Notes: generated from the sequence alone by a model not told the origin. A stretch of 64,000 nucleotides of DNA from Bradyrhizobium sp. SRS-191 (GCF_024586915.1 NZ_JANBVS010000004.1:248001-312000); one strand, 5' to 3'; shown: positions 47,351 through 56,745, numbered from the stretch's first letter. Made by a program: numbers and translations.

Positions 47351-47792
47351 GCCAAGCCATCCGAAGCACGGGGCGGCCGGAGGTCGGGTTGACGTCCTCG
47401 CCATCATCCACGAAGCCGTTGCGCTTGTAGAAACGGATGGCGCGGGCGTTGTCCTTGTTGACCAGGAGGGTGATGCCGACAGGAGATTTCTGCCTGGCCG
47501 CATCGACGAGCTGGGTCGCCAGCGGTGAGCCCCATTGCTGCGGCGAGACCACGAGCTGATCGAGATAGCCCGCAGCATCGATCGTCACGAAGCCGGCAAG
47601 CGTGCCATCCGCCTCGGCGACGATCACCTCGGCGTTCGGCACCAGCTCATTGCGCCAACGCTCACGCCACCACGGCACGCGCGCGGCGAAGTCGATTGCG
47701 GGATAAGCGAGCTGCCACGTCTCTCGCCACAGCGCGATCGCCGCGTCCTCGTCCTCGGCGCGATAGGGCCGTAAGGTGAAGGTCGACGTCAC
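47343..47792 (-). CDS. GNAT family N-acetyltransferase
   Basis: A 149-residue GNAT-fold protein. The acetyl-CoA region is L-V-V-S-P-Q-Q-W-G-S-P-L-A-T-Q-L-V with an atypical loop (Q-Q-W-G-S-P where Q/RxxGxG/A is usual), and the C-terminal N-A-R-A-I-R-F-Y-K-R-N-G-F is canonical. Its start overlaps the stop of the OmpA-like gene by four bases, so it is the third gene of the MotA-like/OmpA-like operon. The substrate is unknown. Confidence 0.87.
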   Translation of the reverse strand: MTSTFTLRPYRAEDEDAAIALWRETWQLAYPAIDFAARVPWWRERWRNELVPNAEVIVAEADGTLAGFVTIDAAGYLDQLVVSPQQWGSPLATQLVDAARQKSPVGITLLVNKDNARAIRFYKRNGFVDDGEDVNPTSGRPVLRMAWRP

Positions 47793-48817
47793 CGCTCCGT
47801 CAGCTTCAATTCGATGCGGCGGTTGCGGCGGAAGGCCTCTTCCGTGTTCGCGGCGTCGAGCGGCTGGAATTCGGCGAAACCGGCGGCAACGAGGCGCTGG
47901 GCCGGCACGCCGAGCGAGATCAGATACTGCACCACCGAGATGGCGCGCGCCGAGGACAGCTCCCAGTTCGACTTGAACACCGGGCTGTTGATCGGACGGA
48001 GGTCGGTATGGCCGTCGACGCGCAGCACCCAGGAGATCTCGGTCGGGATCTGCTTGTCGAGATCGACCAGCGCCGTCGCCACCGAGTTCAGCTCCTGCTG
48101 TCCCTCCGGCAGGAGCGTCGCCTGTCCGGTGTCGAAGAACACTTCCGACTGGAACACGAACCGGTCGCCGACGACGCGAATGTCGGGGCGGTTGCCGAGG
48201 ATGGCGCGCAGCCGGCCGAAGAACTCCGAGCGATAGCGCGTCAGCTCCTGCACCCGCTGCGCCAGCGCGACGTTCAGGCGCGAGCCGAGATCGGCGATGC
48301 GGTTCTGCGATTCCTTGTCGCGCTTCTCGGATGCATCGAGCGCGTCCTCGAGCGCCGCGAGCTGGCGCCTGAGCGCGCTGATCTGCTGGTTGAGAACCTC
48401 GATCTGCGCCAGCGCGCGTGCCGTCACCTGCTTCTCGGAATCGAGCGCGCGGTTGAGCTCGGTGGCACGGCCGGCGGCATTACTGCCGGCATTGGCGAGG
48501 CCGTCATACAGGCCCTTGATGCGGTCGCGCTCGGCCTCGGCGTTGGACAGACCCGCACGCAGCTGTGCGACCTGGTCGTCCAGCGACAGCTTGCCGAGCT
48601 TCTCCAAGGACAGCATTTCGTTGAGCTGCGCGATCTTGGCGTTGAGCTGCTCCAACGCCTTGTCCTTGCCGGTGACCTCCTGCGACAGGAAGAACTGCAC
48701 CACCAGGAACACGGTGAGCAGGAACACGATCGACAGCACCAGGGTCGACAGCGCGTCGACGAAGCCGGGCCAGTAGTTGAGGCCGGAGTCGCCCCGGCGG
48801 GAACGGGCAAGCGCCAT
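47789..48817 (-). CDS. OmpA/MotB-like peptidoglycan-binding membrane protein
   Basis: A 342-residue protein built like a MotB/TolR-type stator subunit: a short basic N-terminus, one span (F-V-D-A-L-S-T-L-V-L-S-I-V-F-L-L) with an Asp at its start as a possible proton site, a coiled-coil of about 150 residues (45-195), and a C-terminal OmpA-type domain with F-F-D-T-G-Q-A-T-L-L, D-G-H-T-D and N-W-E-L-S-S-A-R-A. It pairs with the MotA-like gene upstream. Flagellar genes are absent, so a non-flagellar ion-driven complex is likely. Confidence 0.88.
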   Translation of the reverse strand: MALARSRRGDSGLNYWPGFVDALSTLVLSIVFLLTVFLVVQFFLSQEVTGKDKALEQLNAKIAQLNEMLSLEKLGKLSLDDQVAQLRAGLSNAEAERDRIKGLYDGLANAGSNAAGRATELNRALDSEKQVTARALAQIEVLNQQISALRRQLAALEDALDASEKRDKESQNRIADLGSRLNVALAQRVQELTRYRSEFFGRLRAILGNRPDIRVVGDRFVFQSEVFFDTGQATLLPEGQQELNSVATALVDLDKQIPTEISWVLRVDGHTDLRPINSPVFKSNWELSSARAISVVQYLISLGVPAQRLVAAGFAEFQPLDAANTEEAFRRNRRIELKLTER

Positions 48818-48883
48818 TCAGTGTCTCCTCACGAACGATTGGCCTGCAGCGTCGATGTAACCGAAGATGGATCCGCGAGCTCG

Positions 48884-49039
48884 GTGCACCCTCTCCCCTT
48901 GTGGGAGAGGGTGGATCGCGCGCGCGGAGCGGGCGCGAGCCGGGTGAGGGGTCTGTCTCCGCGGAAAGAACCCCTCACCCGGCGCGGATCTCGCTGCGCT
49001 CATGCGCGCCACCCTCTCCCACAAGGGGAGAGGGTGCAC
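48884..49039. repeat. Perfect 31-bp inverted repeat inside an operon
   Basis: Bases 48884-48914 and 49009-49039 are exact inverse complements over 31 bases (GTGCACCCTCTCCCC... at the left end). A nested 13-base pair, CCGGGTGAGGGGT and ACCCCTCACCCGG, lies within. It fills the 273-base gap between the MotA-like and OmpA-like genes and would form a very stable structure in their shared mRNA. Confidence 0.85.
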
Positions 49040-49090
49040 GGCCGCCGTGGCGAAAGAATTGACCTCGTTGAGCGTCAACGACCGAGATCC

Positions 49091-50092
49091 TCAACTCTTC
49101 TCCGGCTGCCTGGCCAGGCGCTCCAGCAGCCGCTTGATCTCGCGGTTCTGCTCGCCCTGGCCGTCGGCCCATTCGCGGATCATCTGCTGCTCGGTGCGCA
49201 TGTGCGCGACGAGGCCCTGGATCGCCTCGGCGAGGTTGGCCATCGCCGCGGTCGCGCCGCGGTTGGAGCCTTCTTCCATGGCGGTGCGCAGCCGCTCGAT
49301 GGCGACCGAGAGGTCCGCGCCGGTGTCGCCGGTGCCGCCATATTCGCGCACCGTGCCGGCCAGCCAGTCCTCGAGATCGGTATAGAAGCGGTTCTGGGCC
49401 TGGCTGGACTGCAGATCGAGGAAGCCGAGGATCAGCGAGCCCGCGAGGCCGAACAGCGACGACGAGAACGAGATGCCCATGCCGCTGAGCGGGGCGGCGA
49501 GGCCGCCCTTCAGCGTGTCGAACAGCGCGCCGGCGTCGCCCCCGACCTTGAGCCCGTCGATGACCTTGCCGACAGAGCCGACGGTCTCGATCAGGCCCCA
49601 GAAGGTGCCGAGCAGGCCGAGGAAGACCAGGAGGCCGGTCATGTAGCGCGAGATGTCGCGGGCCTCGTCGAGCCGGGTGGCGATGGAGTCGAGCAGGTGC
49701 CGCATGGTCTGTTGCGAGATCGACATCCGCCCGGTGCGCTCGCGGCCGAGGATGGCGGCCATCGGCGCCAGCAGGACCGGGTGGCGGGGCACCGCCAGGC
49801 CGGGATCGGCAATGCGGAAATTGTTGACCCAGGAGACTTCGGGATACAGCCGGACGACCTGCCGGAACGCCAGGATGACGCCGATCAGGAGTACCGCCCC
49901 GATCAGGGCGTTGAGCCCGGGATTGGCGAAGAACGCCATGATGATCTGCTTGTAGAGCACGACCCCGACCAGGCCGCACAGCACCAGGAAGACCAGCATC
50001 CGCACCAGGAAGATCCGGGGCGTCGACAGTTTGGTCGGGTCGACGCCCATGGCGGCGCGGGGAGGGGAGCCTTGAGGCATTGTCGTTGACAT
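49091..50092 (-). CDS. MotA/TolQ/ExbB-like proton channel protein
   Basis: A 333-residue protein with two spans near the N-terminus (about 28-50 and 60-77), a cytoplasmic region, then two spans around residues 150 and 200 with L-V-F-L-G-L-L-G-T-F-W-G-L-I-E-T-V and P-L-S-G-M-G-I-S-F-S-S-S-L-F-G-L-A-G-S, the MotA/ExbB channel signature. It forms a pair with the downstream OmpA/MotB-like protein. The C-terminal tail is helical and charged but short, unlike the long tail of Zorya ZorA. Confidence 0.88.
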   Translation of the reverse strand: MSTTMPQGSPPRAAMGVDPTKLSTPRIFLVRMLVFLVLCGLVGVVLYKQIIMAFFANPGLNALIGAVLLIGVILAFRQVVRLYPEVSWVNNFRIADPGLAVPRHPVLLAPMAAILGRERTGRMSISQQTMRHLLDSIATRLDEARDISRYMTGLLVFLGLLGTFWGLIETVGSVGKVIDGLKVGGDAGALFDTLKGGLAAPLSGMGISFSSSLFGLAGSLILGFLDLQSSQAQNRFYTDLEDWLAGTVREYGGTGDTGADLSVAIERLRTAMEEGSNRGATAAMANLAEAIQGLVAHMRTEQQMIREWADGQGEQNREIKRLLERLARQPEKS

Positions 50093-50262
50093 CCGTTGCG
50101 GGGGGACCGGTCCCGAAATCCACTATGGCATAGCACGGTCGGGAGAACAGCCGCGAACGGCGCTCTCCTTATCCCTGCACGGAACCATGGCTGAAACCGG
50201 CGGGCTTCCGCGGCGTAGTTAGTCCCGTGGACCATTTCTAGCGGGAATGCCCGGGCTTTGTC

Positions 50263-51078
50263 ATGACCGTCGTTGAATATCTGCAGGCGCTGGTGGCGCT
50301 GGCACTTGCTCTTTCCGTCCTGATGGCGGGCGCCTGGGTGGTGCAGCAGCGCACCGGGAATTCCGGCTGGGTCGACACGATCTGGACATTTTCCGTCGGC
50401 CTCGTCGGGGCGATCGGCGCGATCTGGCCCGTGGACGGTGCTCCTCCCAACGCGCGGCAATGGCTGGTTGCAGTGCTGGTCGCGATCTGGTCGCTGCGGC
50501 TGGGCGGCCACGTCGCGGCGCGCAGCCGCGGCATCTCCGATGACCCGCGCTACGCCGAGTTCGCCCGGCAATGGGGCGATGCCGCGCCGCGGCGGATGTT
50601 CGTGTTCCTGCAGCAGCAGGCCTGGGGCGCCATTCCTCTGGTGTTCGCGATGTTCGTCGCCGCACATGCCCCGGCGCCCGAGCTGCGCCTGCAGGACTAT
50701 CTCGGCATCCTCGTGCTGTTCCTAGGGATCGCCGGCGAGGCGCTGGCCGATGCCCAGTTGAAGGCGTTCCGCGCCGACCCGTCCAACAAAGGCAAGGTCT
50801 GCGACATCGGCCTGTGGCGCTGGTCACGCCATCCCAACTACTTTTTCGAGTGGGTGTGCTGGCTCGCTTACCCTGTCATCGCGTTGTCACCTGACAACCC
50901 CTGGGGTCTCGCCAGCCTGCTGGCACCGCTCCTGATGTACTACATCCTGGTCCACGTCACCGGCATCCCGCCGCTGGAAGAACAGATGCTGCGTTCGCGC
51001 GGCGATCGCTACCGTGCCTATCAGGCGCGCACCAGCGCCTTCTTTCCCCTGCCACCCCGCAACGGAGCCACGGCATGA
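50263..51078 (+). CDS. DUF1295 membrane protein (steroid 5-alpha-reductase-like)
   Basis: A 271-residue integral membrane protein with about seven spans. The C-terminal block W-R-W-S-R-H-P-N-Y-F-F-E-W-V-C-W is the DUF1295 signature, shared with steroid reductases and isoprenylcysteine methyltransferases, and P-P-L-E-E-Q-M-L closes the domain. Its stop overlaps the start of a cyclopropane-synthase-like gene by four bases, which suggests work on membrane lipids. The reaction is unknown. Confidence 0.87.
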   Translation: MTVVEYLQALVALALALSVLMAGAWVVQQRTGNSGWVDTIWTFSVGLVGAIGAIWPVDGAPPNARQWLVAVLVAIWSLRLGGHVAARSRGISDDPRYAEFARQWGDAAPRRMFVFLQQQAWGAIPLVFAMFVAAHAPAPELRLQDYLGILVLFLGIAGEALADAQLKAFRADPSNKGKVCDIGLWRWSRHPNYFFEWVCWLAYPVIALSPDNPWGLASLLAPLLMYYILVHVTGIPPLEEQMLRSRGDRYRAYQARTSAFFPLPPRNGATA

Positions 51079-52103
51079 GCTTCATCTCGACCATCATCGG
51101 CGCCGCTGAGCGTGTGCCGCTCCCCGATGCCGTCATTCGCGCCGCGATCTACGAATTGTGCGCGCGCACTGCGACGCGGCTCGGCGGGGTCAATGCGATG
51201 GGCGATGCCGAGTTTGCCCGGCTGCTGACGACACGCCCGATCGCCGAGCATACCGACGCCGCGAACAGCCAGCATTACGAAGTGCCGGCCGCGTTCTTTG
51301 CCCGGGTGCTCGGGCCGAACCGCAAATACTCCTGCTGCTTCTACAAGGAGCCGGTCTCGACCCTGCAGGAGGCGGAGGAGGAGGCGCTGCGGCAGACGGT
51401 GGCCAATGCCGATCTGCAGGACGGCCAGAACATCCTCGAGCTCGGCTGCGGCTGGGGCTCGCTGTCGCTGTTCATGGCCCGGCAGTTTCCGCATGCCAAG
51501 ATCACGGCGGTCTCCAACTCGCACTCGCAGCGCCGCGCGATCGAGGAGATGGCTGCCGCGCGCGGCCTGCTCAATCTGCGCGTCGTCACCGCCGACATGA
51601 ACGCATTCACCCCCGACGCGCGCTTCGACCGTGTGGTCTCGGTGGAGATGTTCGAGCACATGATGAACTGGCGCGAACTGTTATCGCGCGTGAGGTCATG
51701 GCTGGTGCCGGACGGCCGCCTGTTCATGCACATCTTCACCCATCGCACCGGCTCCTATCTGTTCGACCGCAACGATCGCGAGGACTGGATCGCGCAGCAC
51801 TTCTTCACCGGCGGCATCATGCCGAGCCACGGCCTGATCCGGCAGTTCGACGATCTGTTCGCGGTCGAGAAGGAATGGCGCTGGAGCGGCACGCATTATC
51901 AGCGCACAGCGAGAGACTGGCTCGCCAATTTCGACGCCGACCGCGACCGCATCCTCGAGACACTGCAGCCGGTGTATGGCGACGAGACCGCGCTGTGGAT
52001 GCGCCGCTGGCGCTGGTTCTTCCTTGCCACGGCCGGACTGTTTGGCCACGACGAGGGCCGCGAATGGGGCGTCAGCCACTATCGCCTGCGGCCCACGAGC
52101 TGA
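51075..52103 (+). CDS. Cyclopropane-fatty-acyl-phospholipid synthase family methyltransferase
   Basis: A 342-residue SAM-dependent methyltransferase of the CFA synthase family. The SAM site is L-E-L-G-C-G-W-G-S-L-S-L-F near residue 118, followed by T-A-V-S-N-S-H-S-Q and E-M-F-E-H-M-M-N-W; the region before it (Q-H-Y-E-V-P-A-A-F-F) matches the lipid-facing part. It may methylate or cyclopropanate unsaturated acyl chains of phospholipids. It is coupled to the DUF1295 gene (ATGA overlap). Confidence 0.88.
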   Translation: MSFISTIIGAAERVPLPDAVIRAAIYELCARTATRLGGVNAMGDAEFARLLTTRPIAEHTDAANSQHYEVPAAFFARVLGPNRKYSCCFYKEPVSTLQEAEEEALRQTVANADLQDGQNILELGCGWGSLSLFMARQFPHAKITAVSNSHSQRRAIEEMAAARGLLNLRVVTADMNAFTPDARFDRVVSVEMFEHMMNWRELLSRVRSWLVPDGRLFMHIFTHRTGSYLFDRNDREDWIAQHFFTGGIMPSHGLIRQFDDLFAVEKEWRWSGTHYQRTARDWLANFDADRDRILETLQPVYGDETALWMRRWRWFFLATAGLFGHDEGREWGVSHYRLRPTS

Positions 52104-52268
52104 TCGCGAGCGAACTGATTAGCATCGTACCGGAACCGCCGTGGGATTCGCGTCGACCCGCGCGGAACTCGGGGGAACAGCGCCGCCACAATGCGCTCAC
52201 AATTGGGTGAGGCCCGAAAACACGTTTGAGAACAAGCGCCTAGGGGCTGTGACATACAGCCGCCCAGT

Positions 52269-52288
52269 TGCTGCATTGCGTCGCAGCA
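52269..52288. promoter_or_regulatory. Inverted repeat before RND efflux genes
   Basis: TGCTGC (52269-52274) and GCAGCA (52283-52288) are inverted across eight bases, about 95 bases before the adaptor gene. It could bind a TetR-like repressor of the pump, but no regulator gene is adjacent and the motif is short. The rest of the 280-base gap shows nothing clear. Confidence 0.25.
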
Positions 52289-52383
52289 GCACACTTTTAT
52301 GGTGCGGCCCACGCTCGGCACCAGAATGGCGCCATGTCCCGGTCATCCGGTCGACTGCTTCTTAACATGATCGAGGGGCTCCA

Positions 52384-53583
52384 TTGTCCACGACCCGTTT
52401 TCGCGCGCCGCTGCTCGGCACCGCATTGATCCTCATAGCCGCTCTGCCGCTCGCCGGCTGTAACGAGACCACGCCGGCCCAGGCTTCAGCCAACGAGCAG
52501 GTCGTCGTTCCCGACGTCGGCATCATCACGGTCGAGCAGAAGGCGCGGGCGATCGTGCGCGAGCTGCCCGGCCGCATCGCGCCGACCCGTGTCTCCGACG
52601 TGCGGCCGCGCGTCTCCGGCATCATCGTCGAGCGCCTGTTCCGCCAGGGCAGCGAGGTCAAGGCCGGCGATCCGCTCTACCGCCTCGATCAGAAGCCGTT
52701 CGAGGTCGAGATCATGTCGAGCCGCGCCGCGCTCGCCAAGGCCGAGGCGGTGCATGAGCGCGCCGTGCAGCAGGCGAACCGCATCGCGCAGCTGTTCAAG
52801 GAACGCGCGGCGCCGGCCGTCGAGAACGAGAAGGCGATCTCCGGGGAGCGCGAGGCCGCGGCCGACATCGAGGCGCGCAAGGCGGATCTCGCGCGCGCCC
52901 AGCTCAACCTCGACTACGCAACCGTGCGCGCGCCGATCGACGGCATCGTCGGCGCGGCCCAGCTCAGCGAGGGCGCGATTGCCGTGCAGAACGAGACCTC
53001 GCTGGTCACGATCCAGCAGCTCGATCCGATCTATGCCGACTTCACCCAGTCGGTGAGCGAGCTCAACCGTCTGCGCCGCGCCTTCGAGTCCGGCGATCTC
53101 GACCAGATCGCTCCGGACGCGATCAAGGTCAGGCTCGTGCTCGACGACGGCACGCCGTATTCGATTCCCGGCAAGCTGCTGTTCTCCGACGCCAAGGTCG
53201 ATGCCGCGACCGGCCAGGTGACCTTGCGCGGCGAGTTCGCCAATCCCAAGCGCGAGCTGCTGCCGGGCATGTATGTGCGCGTCCGCATCGAGCAGGGCAT
53301 CGACAGTGACTCCGTCGGCGTGCCGCAGCAGGCCGTGCAGCGCAACGCCGCCGGCGGCTCCGAGGTGTATGTCATTCGCGACGACAACCGCGTGATCGCG
53401 CGCCCGATCCGTACTGGGCCGGTGCAGGATGGCCTGGTCCTGATCACCGATGGTCTGCGCGCCGGCGACAAGGTCGTGGTCGACGGCTTCCAGAAGTTCG
53501 CCGCCGGCGACAAGGTCGCGCCGCAGGCCTGGACCGAAGTCAGCGCCGCGACGCAGCTCGAATCCAAGTCAGCGTCGCGGTAA
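52384..53583 (+). CDS. RND efflux periplasmic adaptor lipoprotein (AcrA/MexA type)
   Basis: A 399-residue membrane-fusion protein. The start is TTG 52384, beginning a lipoprotein signal with lipobox L-A-G-C near residue 25. Order: beta-barrel edge, lipoyl half-motif (R-P-R-V-S-G-I-I-V-E-R-L-F), alpha-hairpin (about 100-170), second lipoyl half (V-R-A-P-I-D-G-I-V-G), beta-barrel and a C-terminal membrane-proximal domain. It bridges the permease to an outer-membrane channel; none is encoded here. The permease starts six bases later. Confidence 0.93.
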   Translation: MSTTRFRAPLLGTALILIAALPLAGCNETTPAQASANEQVVVPDVGIITVEQKARAIVRELPGRIAPTRVSDVRPRVSGIIVERLFRQGSEVKAGDPLYRLDQKPFEVEIMSSRAALAKAEAVHERAVQQANRIAQLFKERAAPAVENEKAISGEREAAADIEARKADLARAQLNLDYATVRAPIDGIVGAAQLSEGAIAVQNETSLVTIQQLDPIYADFTQSVSELNRLRRAFESGDLDQIAPDAIKVRLVLDDGTPYSIPGKLLFSDAKVDAATGQVTLRGEFANPKRELLPGMYVRVRIEQGIDSDSVGVPQQAVQRNAAGGSEVYVIRDDNRVIARPIRTGPVQDGLVLITDGLRAGDKVVVDGFQKFAAGDKVAPQAWTEVSAATQLESKSASR

Positions 53584-53589
53584 GTCCTG

Positions 53590-56500
53590 ATGCCGAGCTT
53601 CTTCATCGACAGGCCGATCTTCGCCTGGGTCGTCGCGCTGTTCATCTGCCTGATCGGCGCCATCGCGATTCCACTGCTGGCGGTGGCGCAATATCCGATC
53701 ATCGCGCCGCCCTCGATCTCGATCTCGACCAGCTATCCCGGCGCCTCGCCGGAGAATCTCTACAACAGCGTGACGCGGCTGATCGAGGAGGAGCTCAACG
53801 GCGCCTCCGGCATCCTCAATTTCGAATCGACCAGCGACTCGCTCGGCCAGGTCGAGATCACCGCCAACTTCGTGCCGGGCACGTCGACCAACGACGCCTC
53901 GGTCGAGGTGCAGAACCGCCTCAAGCGCGTCGAGGCGCGGCTGCCGCGCGCGGTCATCCAGCAGGGCATCCTGGTCGAGGAAGCCTCCGCCGCGGTGCTG
54001 CAGATCATCACGCTTCAGTCCACCGACGGCAGCCTCGACGAGGTCGGCCTCGGCGACTTCATGATCCGCAACGTGCTCGGCGAAATCCGGCGTATCCCCG
54101 GCGTCGGCCGTGCGACGCTGTATTCGACCGAACGCTCGCTGCGCGTCTGGCTCGATCCGGCCAAGCTGATCGGCTACGGCCTCACCGCCGACGACGTCAC
54201 CAAGGCGATCGGCGCGCAGAACGCGCAAGTGTCCTCCGGCAGCATCGGCGCCGAGCCGGCCACGACCGTGCAGCGCACTTCGGCTCTGGTGCTGGTCAAG
54301 GGCCAGCTCGACTCGCCGGACGAGTTCGGCGCGATCATCCTGCGCGCCAATGCCGATGGCTCCACGGTGCGGCTGCGCGACGTCGCCCGCATCGAGATCG
54401 GCGGCCTCAGCTATCAGTTCAACACCCGCCTCAACGGCAAGCCGACCGCCGGCCTCTCGGTGCTGCTGTCGCCCACCGGCAACGCGCTGGCGACCGCGAG
54501 CGCGGTCGAAGCCAAGATGAAGGAGCTGTCGCGCTTCTTCCCGTCGATCATCGCCTATGAGATCCCCTACGACATCACGCCCGTGGTGAAGGCCTCGATC
54601 AAGCGCGTGCTGATGACCCTGGTCGAAGCCGTGGTGCTGGTGTTCGTGGTGATGTTCCTGTTCCTGCAGAACATCCGCTACACCATCATCCCGACCATCG
54701 TCGTTCCGGTGGCGCTGCTCGGCACCTGTGCCACGCTGATGCTGGTCGGCTACTCCATCAACATGCTGACGATGTTCGGCATGGTGCTCGCGGTCGGCAT
54801 CCTCGTCGACGACGCCATCGTCGTGGTCGAGAACGTCGAGCGGATCATGACCGAGGAGGGGCTGTCGCCGAAGGAGGCGACGCGCAAGGCGATGAGCCAG
54901 ATCACCGGCGCCATCATCGGCATCACGCTTGTGCTGATGGCGGTGTTCGTGCCGATGGCGTTCTTCCCCGGCTCGGTCGGCATCATCTATCGCCAGTTCT
55001 CGGTCACGATGGTCGCCGCGATCGGCTTCTCGGCGCTGCTCGCGCTGTCGCTGACCCCTGCGCTGTGCGCGACCCTGCTGAAGCCGGTGCAGGCCGGTCA
55101 TGGCCATGCGAAGAGGGGCGTGTTCGGCTGGTTCAACCGCTTCATGGATTTCAGCCGCACCAAATACACCGGCGTGGTCGGCGGCGCGCTGAAGCGCACC
55201 GGGCGGCTGATGATGATCTACGCGATCTTCATCGTCGGCCTGTCCTGGGCCTTCATCCAATTGCCCGGCGGCTTCCTGCCGGTCGACGACCAGGGCTTCA
55301 TCACGACCGACGTGCAGACGCCGGCGGATTCGTCCTACGCGCGGACGCAAGCCGCTGTCGAGGCGGTCGAGAACTATCTCGCCAAGCGCGCTGGCATCGA
55401 GGACGTCACCTTCCTCACCGGCTTCAGCTATGCCGGCCAGGGCGTCAACACCGCACAGGCCTTCATCTCGCTGAAGGACTGGTCGGAGCGCGGCAAGCAC
55501 GACAGCGCCGCGGCGCTGGTCGCCGACATTAACCGCGACCTCGCCTCGCTCCGCGACGCCAAGATCACCGCATTGCAGCCGCCGCCGATCGACAATCTCG
55601 GCAACTCCTCCGGCTTCAGCTTCCGCCTTCAGGATCGCGGCCAGAAGGGCTACACCGCGCTCGTTGCTGCTGCCGATCAACTGATCGCGGAGGCCAATGC
55701 CAGCCCGGTGCTGCAGAAGGTCTACGTCGAAGGCCTGCCGCAGGGACCCCAAGTCAATCTGATGATCGACCGCGAGAAGGCCGGCGCCTTCGGCGTGACC
55801 TTCGAGGACATCAACAACACGATCTCGACCAATCTCGGCTCGACCTACGTCAACGACTTTCCGAACCGCGGCCGCATGCAGCGCGTCGTGGTGCAGGCCG
55901 ACCGCATCAGCCGCATGAATGCGGACGATATCCTGAACTACAGCGTCAAGAACACGAAGGGGCAGCTGGTGCCGTTCTCGTCGTTCGCGACCATCCAATG
56001 GGCCAAGGGACCGACCCAGATCGCCGGCTTCAACTACTATCCGGCCATCCGCATCTCCGGTGAGGCCAAGCCTGGCTTCACCTCGGGCGATGCGCTGAAC
56101 GAGATGGAGCGGCTTGCCGGTAAGCTCCCGCGCGGCTTTGGCTATGAATGGACCGGCCAGTCGCTGCAGGAGAAGCTGTCGGGCTCGCAGGCGCCGTTGC
56201 TGCTGGGATTGTCGGCGCTGGTCGTGTTTCTGTGTCTCGCCGCGCTGTACGAGAGCTGGACGATTCCGCTCGCGGTGCTGCTGACGGTGCCGCTCGGCAT
56301 CCTCGGCGCCGTCGTCGCGGCCAATCTGCGCGGCCTGTCGAACGACGTCTACTTCACGGTGGCCCTGATCACGATCATCGGCCTCGCGGCGAAGGATTCG
56401 ATCCTGATCATCGAGTTCGCCAAGGATCTGCGCGCCCATGGCAAGCCGCTAATCGCGGCGACGATCGAGGCCTGCTCGCTGCGCTTCCGCCCGATCATCA

Positions 56501-56745
56501 TGACCGGCCTCGCCTTCGTCTGCGGCGTGCTGCCGATGTCGATGGCCACCGGTGCCGGCGGCGCCAGCCAGCAGGCGCTCGGCACCAACGTGATGGGCGG
56601 CATGATCGCGGTGGTGATCCTGGCGCTCTTGATGGTGCCGGTTTTCTTCGTCTCGGTGCAGCGCGTGCTCGCGGGCGATCGGGAGAAGACGGAGCCGGCG
56701 CCAGAGCGCGAGGCTTACGGGCCGCCGGCGCCCGCGAAGCCCTGA
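53590..56745 (+). CDS. RND multidrug efflux permease (AcrB/MexB, HAE1 family)
   Basis: A 1051-residue inner-membrane pump of the HAE1 subfamily: M-P-S-F-F-I-D-R-P-I-F-A-W-V start, twelve spans in two halves, and two large periplasmic loops. The proton-relay motif in TM4 is G-I-L-V-D-D-A-I-V-V-V-E-N (paired Asp), and F-F-P-G-S-V-G-I-I-Y-R-Q-F follows. The length fits AcrB (about 1050). It works with the preceding adaptor to export hydrophobic compounds; specificity is unknown. Confidence 0.95.
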   Translation: MPSFFIDRPIFAWVVALFICLIGAIAIPLLAVAQYPIIAPPSISISTSYPGASPENLYNSVTRLIEEELNGASGILNFESTSDSLGQVEITANFVPGTSTNDASVEVQNRLKRVEARLPRAVIQQGILVEEASAAVLQIITLQSTDGSLDEVGLGDFMIRNVLGEIRRIPGVGRATLYSTERSLRVWLDPAKLIGYGLTADDVTKAIGAQNAQVSSGSIGAEPATTVQRTSALVLVKGQLDSPDEFGAIILRANADGSTVRLRDVARIEIGGLSYQFNTRLNGKPTAGLSVLLSPTGNALATASAVEAKMKELSRFFPSIIAYEIPYDITPVVKASIKRVLMTLVEAVVLVFVVMFLFLQNIRYTIIPTIVVPVALLGTCATLMLVGYSINMLTMFGMVLAVGILVDDAIVVVENVERIMTEEGLSPKEATRKAMSQITGAIIGITLVLMAVFVPMAFFPGSVGIIYRQFSVTMVAAIGFSALLALSLTPALCATLLKPVQAGHGHAKRGVFGWFNRFMDFSRTKYTGVVGGALKRTGRLMMIYAIFIVGLSWAFIQLPGGFLPVDDQGFITTDVQTPADSSYARTQAAVEAVENYLAKRAGIEDVTFLTGFSYAGQGVNTAQAFISLKDWSERGKHDSAAALVADINRDLASLRDAKITALQPPPIDNLGNSSGFSFRLQDRGQKGYTALVAAADQLIAEANASPVLQKVYVEGLPQGPQVNLMIDREKAGAFGVTFEDINNTISTNLGSTYVNDFPNRGRMQRVVVQADRISRMNADDILNYSVKNTKGQLVPFSSFATIQWAKGPTQIAGFNYYPAIRISGEAKPGFTSGDALNEMERLAGKLPRGFGYEWTGQSLQEKLSGSQAPLLLGLSALVVFLCLAALYESWTIPLAVLLTVPLGILGAVVAANLRGLSNDVYFTVALITIIGLAAKDSILIIEFAKDLRAHGKPLIAATIEACSLRFRPIIMTGLAFVCGVLPMSMATGAGGASQQALGTNVMGGMIAVVILALLMVPVFFVSVQRVLAGDREKTEPAPEREAYGPPAPAKP

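Noticed and set aside
48008..50089. 693-codon open frame on the plus strand opposite the OmpA-like and MotA-like genes
   Set aside because: Antisense shadow crossing two well-supported genes and the 31-bp inverted repeat.
47789..50092. MotA-like plus OmpA-like pair as a Zorya defence system
   Set aside because: ZorA has a very long coiled-coil tail and the system needs ZorC/ZorD or ZorE; the MotA-like protein here is only 333 residues and the neighbours are GNAT and DUF1295 genes.
53569..56439. 956-codon open frame on the minus strand opposite the RND permease
   Set aside because: Same codon-position artefact; the plus-strand AcrB-like protein is unmistakable.
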